DNA from: Lachnospiraceae bacterium UBA4260
GTDB lineage: Bacteria > Bacillota > Clostridia > Lachnospirales > Lachnospiraceae
Length of the DNA: 64,000 nucleotides
Direction: 5' to 3'
Assembly: GCA_002395235.1 (NCBI GenBank)
Contig: DGWK01000019.1
Span: forward strand, 55,137 to 119,136
This document shows, piece after piece, positions 43,238-51,308 of the stretch; positions within the stretch are counted from its first letter, which is position 1, and each line of letters begins with the position of its first letter. The notes beneath the pieces were generated by a model. The model was not told the DNA's origin and did no database searches. It saw only the letters and a list, made by a program, of their open reading frames with translations. A program made the position numbers and the translations under genes.

Positions 43238-43666
43238 GTGGAGTATTGGAGTGTAATTTTCAGACTCGAAAAAGTAGGTGACCTGAGGCGCACGGAGCGG
43301 GAGATTAACGACCAGATAAATCTTTGCCGGCTGAGAGCGCTCCCCGGAAGCCCGGTTCTGAGCGATATGCCGAAAACGCATACGAACGCGGTTCATGGGC
43401 TGGACGATTTTTACGTCGATGCGGAGCGTTTTTTCAAAGCGAAAAAGCGGATAGAAACGCAGATAAGGGCGGCGGTCGAAGAGGCGGAACGGCTGATGGA
43501 ATATGCCGGGACGGATTATTCGAGAGAGGTGATGCGGATGTATTATCTCGGAGGGATGACAAAATCGGAAATTGCAGAGAGGACAGGCAAAACCGTCAGG
43601 TGCATATCAATGCTGATACTCAGGGGAGCGCGGAGAATTGCGGAGAATTACGATTTGGTAGCATGA
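43238..43666 (+). CDS. Sigma-70 region-4-like phage regulator
   Basis: This 142-residue protein with GTG start follows AGGTGAG. The N-terminal half is helical and charged. The C-terminal 65 residues carry a sigma region-4 HTH (VMRMYYLGGMTKSEIAERTG, then KTVRCISMLILRGARRI). Such proteins, like ArpU, control late-gene transcription in Firmicute phages. It is the last gene before a terminator and the ssb promoter, consistent with timing control. Confidence 0.75.
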   Translation: MEYWSVIFRLEKVGDLRRTEREINDQINLCRLRALPGSPVLSDMPKTHTNAVHGLDDFYVDAERFFKAKKRIETQIRAAVEEAERLMEYAGTDYSREVMRMYYLGGMTKSEIAERTGKTVRCISMLILRGARRIAENYDLVA

Positions 43667-43732
43667 GACATACATAATTGCACAAATAATCACAAAGAGG
43701 TCTTACAATGAAATACGAGGGGAATTAATGGG

Positions 43733-43763
43733 GACGTTCCGGGATTGGAGCGTTCTCTTTTTT
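43733..43763 (+). terminator. Terminator after the replication operon
   Basis: ACGTTCC, loop GGGATT, GGAGCGT (one G-U pair), then TCTCTTTTTTG. Confidence 0.8.
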
Positions 43764-43839
43764 GTACCTGGGGAATTGATTGAATATCACATACTTTCGA
43801 GAAAAATGAAAAAATATTTGAAATTTTCAGAGAAAATAG

Positions 43840-43868
43840 TTGCATGTTACCGAATTGTTTGCTACAAT
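43840..43868 (+). promoter_or_regulatory. Promoter upstream of ssb
   Basis: TTGCAT (43840-43845), a 17-bp spacer, TACAAT (43863-43868). Confidence 0.7.
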
Positions 43869-43907
43869 TAGAATAGATAAATATAGATATATATAACACA
43901 TAGCACG

Positions 43908-43932
43908 AGCGCCATAGAAGGGCGCTTTTTTT
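43908..43932 (+). terminator. Attenuator-like terminator in the ssb leader
   Basis: AGCGCC, loop, GGCGCT followed by seven T lies only about 35 bases after the predicted start from the 43840 promoter and before ssb. Most transcripts would stop as a very short RNA unless antiterminated. Confidence 0.65.
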
Positions 43933-43987
43933 ATGCATAAAAAGTATATGCATGTATGTGAATAACGAGAGCGAAAGGAGAAAAGAT

Positions 43988-44488
43988 TTGAACAGTGTAA
44001 TTTTGATGGGAAGACTGACGAAAGACCCGGATGTGCGTACATCTCAGAACGGTGTGACAAGTGCGAGGTTCACTCTTGCGGTTGACAGACATTCAAAGAA
44101 TGACCCGGACGCAGCTGATTTCCCTAGTTGTGTGGCATTTGGCAAAACGGCTGAAATTGTACGTGACTATCTGAAAAAGGGTGTGAAGATTGCGGTTCAG
44201 GGACGTATCCAGACGTCAAAGTATCCTGACGAAACCGGAAAAGAAGTTTACAGGACAGACGTTGTGGTTTTGGGAATTGAGTTTTGCGAGCGCAAGCAGG
44301 ACGGCGGACAGGCACAGGCACAGCCGCATGGACAGACCGGAAACGGTATGCCGCAGAACGGCGCACCGGCACAGAATTACGGCGGATATGGACAGCCGCA
44401 GAACCGTGGCGGATACGGACAGCCGCAGAACTACGGCGGGTATCAGAGCCGTGGCGAATACCAGCAGGCTGAACTGCCGTTTCATTGA
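43988..44488 (+). CDS. ssb: Single-stranded DNA-binding protein
   Basis: The start is TTG 43988, with GGAG at 7 bases; an in-frame ATG at 43952 has no site. The 166-residue product has the OB-fold signature (NSVILMGRLTKDPDVR, FTLAVDR, VQGRIQTSKY). A Gln/Gly/Tyr-rich linker with repeated GGYGQPQN units follows. The acidic-aromatic tip is AELPF, the type used for partner binding in SSB proteins. It coats single-stranded DNA during phage replication. Confidence 0.95.
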   Translation: MNSVILMGRLTKDPDVRTSQNGVTSARFTLAVDRHSKNDPDAADFPSCVAFGKTAEIVRDYLKKGVKIAVQGRIQTSKYPDETGKEVYRTDVVVLGIEFCERKQDGGQAQAQPHGQTGNGMPQNGAPAQNYGGYGQPQNRGGYGQPQNYGGYQSRGEYQQAELPFH

Positions 44489-44506
44489 TTGATTTGATAA
44501 TGATAT

Positions 44507-44540
44507 GGGCACCTACCCTTCGGGGGAGGGTGCCTGTTTT
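44507..44540 (+). terminator. Terminator after ssb
   Basis: GGCACC...CCC, TTCG-containing loop, GGG...GGTGCC, then TGTTTTA. It lies between ssb and the next gene. Confidence 0.7.
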
Positions 44541-44561
44541 AGTGTGCGGGGTATTTTGGGG

Positions 44562-45038
44562 ATGGTTTGTGATTTTAAACGAGATGCGCAGCAGAGAACG
44601 AGACTATACCGCATATGGGACAACATGAACACCAGATGTTCATGCCCGAGTAAGGGACGTGACTACGAAAAATATTACGGTGGCAAGGGTATCAGGGTAT
44701 GTGATGCGTGGAAGCACAGTTTCGAGAATTTCCGGGACTGGTCGTTGGAGCATGGATATGCGGAGAATTTGCAGTTAGACCGTATCGACAGTGACGGCGA
44801 TTATACGCCTGAAAATTGCAGATGGGTGACTGCGCAGCAGCAGGCGTGGAACCGTTCGAATAGTATCAAAGTTATTTTCGGTGGAGTCGAGAAACCGCTC
44901 GCAGAGTGGGTTGCGATTTTCGGTATTGACTATCGTCGTGCGTATGAGCGCCGCAGAGCGGGTTGGGATGTTTACGACATGCTTTTCTGCCCCTGTGGTA
45001 TGCGACGTTCGAAGTTCCATAAACAGGTAGTTGGCTAA
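44562..45038 (+). CDS. Phage AP2/HNH-associated-type protein
   Basis: The likely start is ATG 44562 (158 residues); an earlier in-frame ATG at 44505 lies inside the terminator stem. The sequence has the pattern RLYRIWDNMNTRC...YYGGKGIRVCDAW, then LQLDRIDSDGDYTPENCRWV. This is the recurring phage family often linked to HNH/AP2-type homing nucleases. Residue order Asp-Arg-Ile-Asp and Asn-Cys-Arg-Trp is diagnostic. Two cysteine pairs at the C-terminus (CPCG) may bind metal. It probably binds or cuts DNA; whether it is active is unclear. Confidence 0.7.
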   Translation: MVCDFKRDAQQRTRLYRIWDNMNTRCSCPSKGRDYEKYYGGKGIRVCDAWKHSFENFRDWSLEHGYAENLQLDRIDSDGDYTPENCRWVTAQQQAWNRSNSIKVIFGGVEKPLAEWVAIFGIDYRRAYERRRAGWDVYDMLFCPCGMRRSKFHKQVVG

Positions 45039-45054
45039 CAAGATGTATAAAAGA

Positions 45055-45170
45055 GGCGGGTAAATCCGGTTCGCCGGACACCCGCCCCCATTGGTATAGA
45101 GCGTTGCGCCCTGATGTTGATTTAGAGGTTATCTCCACCTCTGCTCTCACACACAGCACCGGGACGTAGC
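45055..45170 (+). ncRNA. Structured spacer with UUCG-capped hairpin
   Basis: GGCGGGT (45055) pairs with ACCCGCC (45080), enclosing TCCGG-TTCG-CCGGA, an extra-stable C(UUCG)G tetraloop hairpin. AGAGGT/ACCTCT (about 45123-45141) and ACACA...TGTGT stems follow. There is no T-run and no gene, so this is a candidate RNA structure rather than a terminator. Confidence 0.4.
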
Positions 45171-45209
45171 GTTGTGTATCAATGGATTGAAGTATGAAAG
45201 AAAAAGAAA

Positions 45210-45479
45210 ATGAAGAGAAAAGAAATTCTGGACAGAGCCGCGGTCATAGTCGGCGGCAAAGATGGTCAGCACGGTGGCACCGAGGACAATTTCAATAGAA
45301 TTGCGAGACTGTGGTACGCATATAAGGGTACACCCTTCACGGCGAAGGACGTGGCTGTGATGATGATTTTGCTGAAGGTGGCTCGGATTGCGTCAGGGCA
45401 CCAGAACGACGACAATTTCGTTGACATTGCGGGATATGCGGCCTGTGGCGGAGAGTTGGAGGCGAGCGACGATGTTTGA
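45210..45479 (+). CDS. Phage DUF6378-type protein
   Basis: This 89-residue protein has the conserved pattern RAAVIVGGKDGQHGGTEDNF and VAVMMILLKVARIASGHQND, ending GYAACGG. This matches a widespread small phage family of unknown function (DUF6378). It overlaps the next gene by 8 bases. Confidence 0.82.
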   Translation: MKRKEILDRAAVIVGGKDGQHGGTEDNFNRIARLWYAYKGTPFTAKDVAVMMILLKVARIASGHQNDDNFVDIAGYAACGGELEASDDV

Positions 45480-46260
45480 AAAAGTGAACCCGTCCCATGT
45501 TGACAAAATTGCAGACAGGATTGCGGGAGCGATTGTTGACCTGGCATATGGTATTCAGGAAGACCCGCGGATTGCAGTAGAAATCCTGATTGGACATGGA
45601 GTTTGCCATATTATTGCGGAGACGAGCGTTCACATTAAAACATGCAAGGTCGAAGAAATCGTGAACAGAATTGCGGGTGGCAGACTGCTGACGAATTACT
45701 ATGAACGCCCTCAGGATGGACATCTGGCACAGAACCAGATGGACGGGTTCCGTTGCGGAGATAATGGTATCTTCCGGGGGATGCCTGTGACCGACGAGCA
45801 AAAAGAACTGACACGGATTGCCAGGGGGATATACAGGAAATACCCGTATGATGGGAAATACATTCTTGATGGTTCTAGGCTGATAATATGCCAGAGCAAC
45901 GCGGGGAGCGATGAACTGCGCAAGGAATTTCCGGGAGCGGTTGTAAATCCTCTGGGGGACTGGACAGGTGGCACGGACGTCGATACCGGCGCAGTAAACA
46001 GAAAATTGGGTTCCGATATGGCGGACAGCGTGACCGGCGGCGGACTGCATGGGAAAGACCTGAGCAAGGCTGACGTATCAGTGAACATTTATGCGTTCCT
46101 GAAGGCGCAGGCGACGGGAAAACCTGTGGAGTTGTCCTGTGCGATTGGCGACGAGACCGTGGACGGATTGCCGTATGCGGTGATAGTCGAGATGGCACGT
46201 GCATATATACAGGATTGCGGCGGATTTGAAAAGTTCGCGGAGTGGGGACTGGTAAGGTAA
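45472..46260 (+). CDS. Compact phage homologue of S-adenosylmethionine synthetase
   Basis: The start ATG 45472 has GGAGG nine bases ahead and gives 262 residues, versus about 380-400 for MetK. All three MetK regions are recognisable. SHVDKIADRIAGAIVD corresponds to the GHPDKIAD motif (catalytic His kept). RCGDNGIFRGMPVTDE corresponds to GAGDQGLMFGYATNE. TGGGLHGKDLSKADVS corresponds to the GGGAFSGKDPSKVDRS loop with both Lys. The protein would make SAM from methionine and ATP, if active. It overlaps the upstream gene and the downstream DNA methyltransferase, so the two are probably produced together. Confidence 0.8.
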   Translation: MFEKVNPSHVDKIADRIAGAIVDLAYGIQEDPRIAVEILIGHGVCHIIAETSVHIKTCKVEEIVNRIAGGRLLTNYYERPQDGHLAQNQMDGFRCGDNGIFRGMPVTDEQKELTRIARGIYRKYPYDGKYILDGSRLIICQSNAGSDELRKEFPGAVVNPLGDWTGGTDVDTGAVNRKLGSDMADSVTGGGLHGKDLSKADVSVNIYAFLKAQATGKPVELSCAIGDETVDGLPYAVIVEMARAYIQDCGGFEKFAEWGLVR

Positions 46261-47468
46261 TGGCTAGAAATTCAGACAAAATTGAAATCAGAAAAATTGA
46301 TGAAATAATACCGTATATCAATAACCCGAGGCATAACAAAGAGGCGGTTGATTTGGTAGCGGCGTCAATATCAGAATTTGGATTTAAAAATCCTATTATT
46401 CTGGACAGCAAAAATGTTATCGTTGCGGGACATACCCGTTTCGCGGCTGCGAAAAAGTTAGGTTTAAAAGAGGTTCCGTGCATAATGGCGGATGACCTGA
46501 CCGAACAGCAGATTAAAGCGTTCCGTCTTGCCGACAATAAAGTTGCCGAGGCGGCGACGTGGGATATGGATTTGCTGAAAATTGAACTCGACGGCATAAC
46601 AGACATCGATATGTCTAATCTCGGATTTGACAATATTAGCCTTGGAGATGAGATAACCGAAGGGCATAGCGATGTCAGTGAAGATGACGTTCCTGAAAAA
46701 CCCGATGAGCCCAGTACTAAACTTGGCGATATTTATCAGTTGGGAAAGCACAGACTGATATGCGGTGACAGCACGGATGTCGCGGTTATCGGTAGGCTAA
46801 TGGATGGGGCAAAGGCAGATATGGTCTTTACTGACCCACCATATAATGTCAATTATGATGAAAAAGAAAAACGGCTCTTAAAATATCGTCCAAACGCAAG
46901 AGTAAATGATGATATAAATACCGGTATCAAAAATGATAATATCGGGGATTATAAAACATTTTGTAAAAACATAGCAAATATAATAAGCCAAAATACAGAT
47001 GGGTGCGTGTATGTATGTGGGGCGCAAGGGAAAGACGGACGAATATTATTTAAGACGCTTGATGATAAAATTCATAACTCAACAACGATTATATGGAACA
47101 AACCACATTTCGTTTTGGGTGATGGGAAATATCAAAATAAATATGAACCCATATGGTTTGGGTGGGTAAAAAGCGGTAAATCATTTACTGATGACAGGAC
47201 ATTAACAAATGTATGGGATATAGACAAGCCACAAAAAAGCGAATTACATCCTACTATGAAGCCTTTGGAGTTAGTCGCTAGAGCAATAAAGCATAACCCA
47301 AAAGCCAAAAGTGTTTTGGATTTATTTGGTGGTAGTGGTAGCACACTAATAGCCTGTGAACAGTTGAACAGAAAATGCTACATGGCAGAACTCGACCCGA
47401 AGTATTGCGATGTCATAATTGCAAGATGGGAGAAATTAACGGGAAAGAAAGCGGAGAGGATTAACTAA
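46260..47468 (+). CDS. DNA methyltransferase with N-terminal ParB-like domain
   Basis: The start ATG shares a base with the stop of the SAM-synthetase-like gene; 402 residues. Residues 1-100 are a ParB/Srx-type domain (IIPYINNPRHNKEAV; VIVAGHTRFAAAKKLG). The methyltransferase part has motif IV DPPYNVNY near residue 192 ahead of motif I LFGGSGST near 355. That is the beta-class order typical of N6-adenine or N4-cytosine enzymes. From about 46,830 the codon use is clearly more AT-rich than the ParB part, hinting at recombination. It probably protects phage DNA or marks packaging. Confidence 0.9.
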   Translation: MARNSDKIEIRKIDEIIPYINNPRHNKEAVDLVAASISEFGFKNPIILDSKNVIVAGHTRFAAAKKLGLKEVPCIMADDLTEQQIKAFRLADNKVAEAATWDMDLLKIELDGITDIDMSNLGFDNISLGDEITEGHSDVSEDDVPEKPDEPSTKLGDIYQLGKHRLICGDSTDVAVIGRLMDGAKADMVFTDPPYNVNYDEKEKRLLKYRPNARVNDDINTGIKNDNIGDYKTFCKNIANIISQNTDGCVYVCGAQGKDGRILFKTLDDKIHNSTTIIWNKPHFVLGDGKYQNKYEPIWFGWVKSGKSFTDDRTLTNVWDIDKPQKSELHPTMKPLELVARAIKHNPKAKSVLDLFGGSGSTLIACEQLNRKCYMAELDPKYCDVIIARWEKLTGKKAERIN

Positions 47469-47488
47469 TCAGAAAGGAGGCGCACAAG

Positions 47489-47890
47489 ATGGCGAAGATG
47501 GGACGACCAGTTAAGGTGATAGACCGCGCACAGTTCGAAAATCTGTGCGCTCTTCAATGTACGAAAATAGAAATTTGTTCGTGGTTTGATGTTACAGATA
47601 AGACATTAGACAAATGGTGCAAACGGGAGTATGGTGCTACTTTTTCCGAGGTTTATGCAGTTAAGCGCGGCAAAGGGGTAATAAGTGTTCGCCGAGCGCT
47701 GTATCAGAACGCAGTGCAAAAAGGGAATGTCAAGGCACAGATATTCTGGTTGAAGAACCATGGGGGAATGACGGATAAGATAACAGGCGAATTTTCCGAA
47801 AAGCAGACAGTTGAAGCGACTGTAAATACTTCCATTGAAAATGCGTCAGACCGTATCCGGGCGTTGATTAATGAGGCGGCAAAAGAATGA
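47489..47890 (+). CDS. terS: Terminase small subunit
   Basis: This 133-residue protein has an N-terminal helix-turn-helix for DNA recognition (TKIEICSWFDVTDKTLDKWC) and a central oligomerisation region. A long AAAGGAGG site precedes it. It recognises the packaging site and delivers DNA to the large subunit. Its stop overlaps the start of an inserted endonuclease gene (ATGA). Confidence 0.85.
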   Translation: MAKMGRPVKVIDRAQFENLCALQCTKIEICSWFDVTDKTLDKWCKREYGATFSEVYAVKRGKGVISVRRALYQNAVQKGNVKAQIFWLKNHGGMTDKITGEFSEKQTVEATVNTSIENASDRIRALINEAAKE

Positions 47891-48678
47891 CTGGTATATA
47901 TATGATACGTAATAAAATTAACGGGAAGGTATATATCGGTCAGAGCCGGGACATAGACCACCGTTGGAGTTGTCATAGATATGACCTTAGACATAACAGG
48001 CACGGAAATCCTCATTTACAGCATTCATATAATCTTCACCCGGACGCATTTGAATATAAGGTAATACTCGAATGTAAGCCTGAGGAATTAAACGCAGAGG
48101 AAGAAAGACTAATTGAGTCGTATAATGCATGCAACCCGGATTATGGATATAATATAGACTCTAAGGCGAATGGCCCAGGAAAGATGTCGGACGAAACGAA
48201 AAAGAAACTTTCCGAAATCAACAAAGGCAAGGACGTTGGTCATATGAGGGGGCGCGTTCTTTCCGCTTCATGGAGACGACATTTATCCGAGGCTCAACCG
48301 CATAAACGCGCTGTAATTTGTTTGGAAACGAAACATGTTTATGATAGCGCATTTGATGTGGAAAGAGATGCAGGAGTACAAAGATGTAAAGTTGTTTCCT
48401 GTTGTACGGGACACAGAAAAACAGCAGGCGGTTATCATTGGGCTTATTACGACGATTACATTGCGAATCCAGAACATTATGCCGACATTTTAAATGAATA
48501 TGTACCAACGAAGAGTACCGGTGCCAAGGTGATATGCCTTGATACCGGTATTATTTATGCCACCGCACGGGAAGCGTCAAGATTTTTAGGATTAAGCCCT
48601 TCTGCGATTTGTAATTGCCTGAAAGGAAAGGCGAAGACGTCAGGTGGTTATCGTTGGGCTTATTACGATGAACCCTGA
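47887..48678 (+). CDS. Free-standing GIY-YIG homing endonuclease
   Basis: In this 263-residue protein, the catalytic GIY-YIG domain is at the N-terminus (GIYMIRNKINGKVYIGQS, Arg and Glu following). A NUMOD3-type motif (SDETKKKLSEINKGK) comes next. Two NUMOD1/IENR1-type DNA-binding repeats then start KRAVICLETKHVYDS and GAKVICLDTGIIYAT, each ending GGY.WAYYD. It is inserted exactly between terS and terL. Its codon use is more AT-rich than neighbouring genes. It overlaps terS by 4 bases and terL by 11. It would cut intron-less homologues and spread itself. Confidence 0.92.
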   Translation: MTGIYMIRNKINGKVYIGQSRDIDHRWSCHRYDLRHNRHGNPHLQHSYNLHPDAFEYKVILECKPEELNAEEERLIESYNACNPDYGYNIDSKANGPGKMSDETKKKLSEINKGKDVGHMRGRVLSASWRRHLSEAQPHKRAVICLETKHVYDSAFDVERDAGVQRCKVVSCCTGHRKTAGGYHWAYYDDYIANPEHYADILNEYVPTKSTGAKVICLDTGIIYATAREASRFLGLSPSAICNCLKGKAKTSGGYRWAYYDEP

Positions 48679-49945
48679 CGAATTAATCAAATGGTTATAT
48701 GACCACCCGGAACAAGTCGGCATTCAGGTTGGTTTTAAGGATTTGACAAAAATCCATGGTAAATGGATGCGCGAAATGATTTTTGGCACGGGCGATTATA
48801 CGCTCATGGCACATCGTGCGTCGTATAAATCCTCATGTCTTTCCGTTGCCATTGCGTTGATGATGGTTCTTTATCCCACGGAAAATATTATCTTTTTGCG
48901 TAAAGCGGATAAAGACGTGGCAGAGATGTTGCGAATGGTTGCACAGGCTCTCGAAAGCCAAATTTTGAAGGATATTGTTTCAATTCTTTATGGCAGAGAT
49001 TTGGTTATCATAGAGCGTTCCCAAGACCACCTGAGCACTAATCTGTGGACATCTCCAATGGGTGCGCCTCAGTTGCTGGGGCTCGGACTTAGGTCCTCAA
49101 TCACAGGAAAACATTGCACAAAGGTAATTACAGATGACATCTGCAATACCGAAGACAGAAAGAGCCGCGCGGAGCGTGAAAACACGAAACAGGTATATTA
49201 CGAATTACATAATATCTGTAATCGTGGCGGACGCATTATAAATCTGGGCACAAAATGGCATAAAGACGACGTTTTTACTATTATGCCAAATCAGCATATT
49301 TATACATGTTATGACACAGGTTTGATGACCGAAGCGGAAATACAGCAAAAACGAGATGAAATGAGTCCATCTCTGTTTGCGGCGAACTACGAATTGAAGT
49401 ACGTTGCAGACGGCAATGTATTGTTTCCTAGTGCATTGTTGGATGGTAAAGAGGCGAACATATATAACGGATATGGTCATATCGATGCGGCATACGGCGG
49501 CGGAGACAGCGTTGCGTTCACAATAATGAAACGGAACACGGACGGCAGTTATACCGCCTACGGCAAAATTTGGCCAGAAGCACATGTAGAAAATTGTTTG
49601 ACCGAAATCTATAACCTGTGGGAAGGATACAGATGTGGGACGGTTTTCTCGGAGCGAAACGCTGACAAGGGGTATTTAGCGAAATCGCTACAAGGACTGG
49701 AAGTTCCGGCGCAAACGTATCACGAACAGCAAAACAAGTACGTAAAAATCAGCACGCATTTGAAAAAAGCGTGGAAGAAAATACATTGGATACCGGAAAC
49801 CGACCCGGAGTATCTAGTACAGATAACGGATTATACAGAGCAGGCGGCGCACGATGACGCACCTGATAGCGCGGCGAGCCTGGTAAGAATATTCGAAGGA
49901 AAGAACCCGGCGACAACGGCGGATTACCTGCGAGGGGGATTGTAA
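48668..49945 (+). CDS. terL: Terminase large subunit
   Basis: This 425-residue protein has ATPase features: AHRASYKSSCLSVAIALMM in the P-loop region, and VITDDICNTE as Walker B. The C-terminal nuclease has IDAAYGGGDSVAF and a distal Asp cluster. It pumps DNA into the prohead and cuts at headful or cos sites. The start lies inside the last codons of the endonuclease gene with only a weak ribosome site, so its translation depends on the upstream gene. Confidence 0.9.
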   Translation: MNPDELIKWLYDHPEQVGIQVGFKDLTKIHGKWMREMIFGTGDYTLMAHRASYKSSCLSVAIALMMVLYPTENIIFLRKADKDVAEMLRMVAQALESQILKDIVSILYGRDLVIIERSQDHLSTNLWTSPMGAPQLLGLGLRSSITGKHCTKVITDDICNTEDRKSRAERENTKQVYYELHNICNRGGRIINLGTKWHKDDVFTIMPNQHIYTCYDTGLMTEAEIQQKRDEMSPSLFAANYELKYVADGNVLFPSALLDGKEANIYNGYGHIDAAYGGGDSVAFTIMKRNTDGSYTAYGKIWPEAHVENCLTEIYNLWEGYRCGTVFSERNADKGYLAKSLQGLEVPAQTYHEQQNKYVKISTHLKKAWKKIHWIPETDPEYLVQITDYTEQAAHDDAPDSAASLVRIFEGKNPATTADYLRGGL

Positions 49946-49949
49946 AATT

Positions 49950-51308
49950 ATGGCTTACGATTTTAAAAAGAAAACGGACATATTTCGTTTCCCGTCGGAC
50001 GTTCCTCTGACGGATTTAGACCTGATGAAATTCATCTCAAAGAACGACGCGATGTGTCTGATACGGTATAAACCGCTTCAGGATGCATACGATAACCGAT
50101 ACGAGATTTTCAAATTACCCAAAAAACCTTCATGGAAACCGGACAGTCGTATCAGTATGAACTTTGCGGCGGAGATTACGGATACGTTTGAAGGTTTCCT
50201 GATGGGACAGCCGGTGACATTTTCCTCAGACGATGAGACCGTTCAGGAATACCTGACACATCTGCACAGTTATGCCGGGCAGACAGACCATACCGCGGAA
50301 TTGAGCACATTGGTATCGATTTTCGGCAGAGCGTACGAGATTTACTACGTGGACGCAGCCGGGGAGATAGATATGTCATATCTGTCACCGATGGATTCCT
50401 TCATGATTTTCGACGACGGCATAGAACCGGAACCGCTGTATTTCGTCAGGACATATTATGACTCGTATGCAAAGATACGCAGAGGGTCGATTTCGGATTC
50501 TGATTTCGTAAGGTATTTCCACATACAAGGTGGTATACAGTGGGACGGAGAACCGCTGCCTCACGGATTTGATGGGGTTCCGGCGACAGAGTATAAGCAG
50601 AATGTTTCCCGTAAGGGCGTTTTTGAAGATGCGTTGTCAGCGGTCGATGCGTACAACCTTGTCCTGAGTGAAAAGACGAACGACGTGAGGGCGCTGGCTG
50701 ACGCATATCTGAAAATAGTCGGTGCGGATATCGATAAAGAGACATTGCAATGGATTAGGGATAACAGGATTATCAACCTGCCTTCGACGATTGATGGCAA
50801 GACGCCGGATATCGGTTTCTTAGGCAGACCGTCAGCGGACGGCACGCAGGAAAATCTGCTGAACCGTTTGCAGAAAAACATCTTCTCTATGTCAAATGTA
50901 ATTGACCTGAACAGTGAAGGCTTCCAACAGGCTTCCGGGAAGGCACTGCGTCAGCGCATGCAGTCAATGATAAACCTCGCGGGAAGGAAGCAGAGAAAAT
51001 TAGACGAGGGATTTAAACGCAGATACCGCCTGATTTTCAGTAATCCTTGCTCAGGCATGTCGGATGATGCATGGACGGCGGTTTCATGGAAGTATAATCT
51101 CATGCTCCCCGATGTATTGGGCGACGAGGCGGACACGGCGGGTAAACTTGCGGGTGTTGTTTCGAAGCGCACGCAGCTGAAAGTCCTGTCCATTGTGGAT
51201 GACCCGGACAAGGAAATCGAAGCGATGGAAGAGGAACAGTCGGCGATATGGACGGACGGATATGACATAGACCGAACGGACAAGACCGACAAGGACGGTG
51301 ATACCTGA
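49950..51308 (+). CDS. Portal protein, SPP1 gp6-type
   Basis: This 452-residue protein matches the SPP1 Gp6-like portal family (IRYKPLQDAYDNRYEIFKLP; AYEIYYVDAAGEIDM; NVIDLNSEGFQQASGKALRQ). It forms the dodecameric ring through which DNA enters the head. The acidic tail (DIDRTDKTDKDGDT) is typical. Its stop shares a base with the start of the next gene. Confidence 0.9.
   Translation: MAYDFKKKTDIFRFPSDVPLTDLDLMKFISKNDAMCLIRYKPLQDAYDNRYEIFKLPKKPSWKPDSRISMNFAAEITDTFEGFLMGQPVTFSSDDETVQEYLTHLHSYAGQTDHTAELSTLVSIFGRAYEIYYVDAAGEIDMSYLSPMDSFMIFDDGIEPEPLYFVRTYYDSYAKIRRGSISDSDFVRYFHIQGGIQWDGEPLPHGFDGVPATEYKQNVSRKGVFEDALSAVDAYNLVLSEKTNDVRALADAYLKIVGADIDKETLQWIRDNRIINLPSTIDGKTPDIGFLGRPSADGTQENLLNRLQKNIFSMSNVIDLNSEGFQQASGKALRQRMQSMINLAGRKQRKLDEGFKRRYRLIFSNPCSGMSDDAWTAVSWKYNLMLPDVLGDEADTAGKLAGVVSKRTQLKVLSIVDDPDKEIEAMEEEQSAIWTDGYDIDRTDKTDKDGDT

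Noticed and set aside
44505..44561. N-terminal extension of the HNH-associated protein from ATG 44505
   Set aside because: This ATG lies in the stem of the ssb terminator; ATG 44562 is placed after it.
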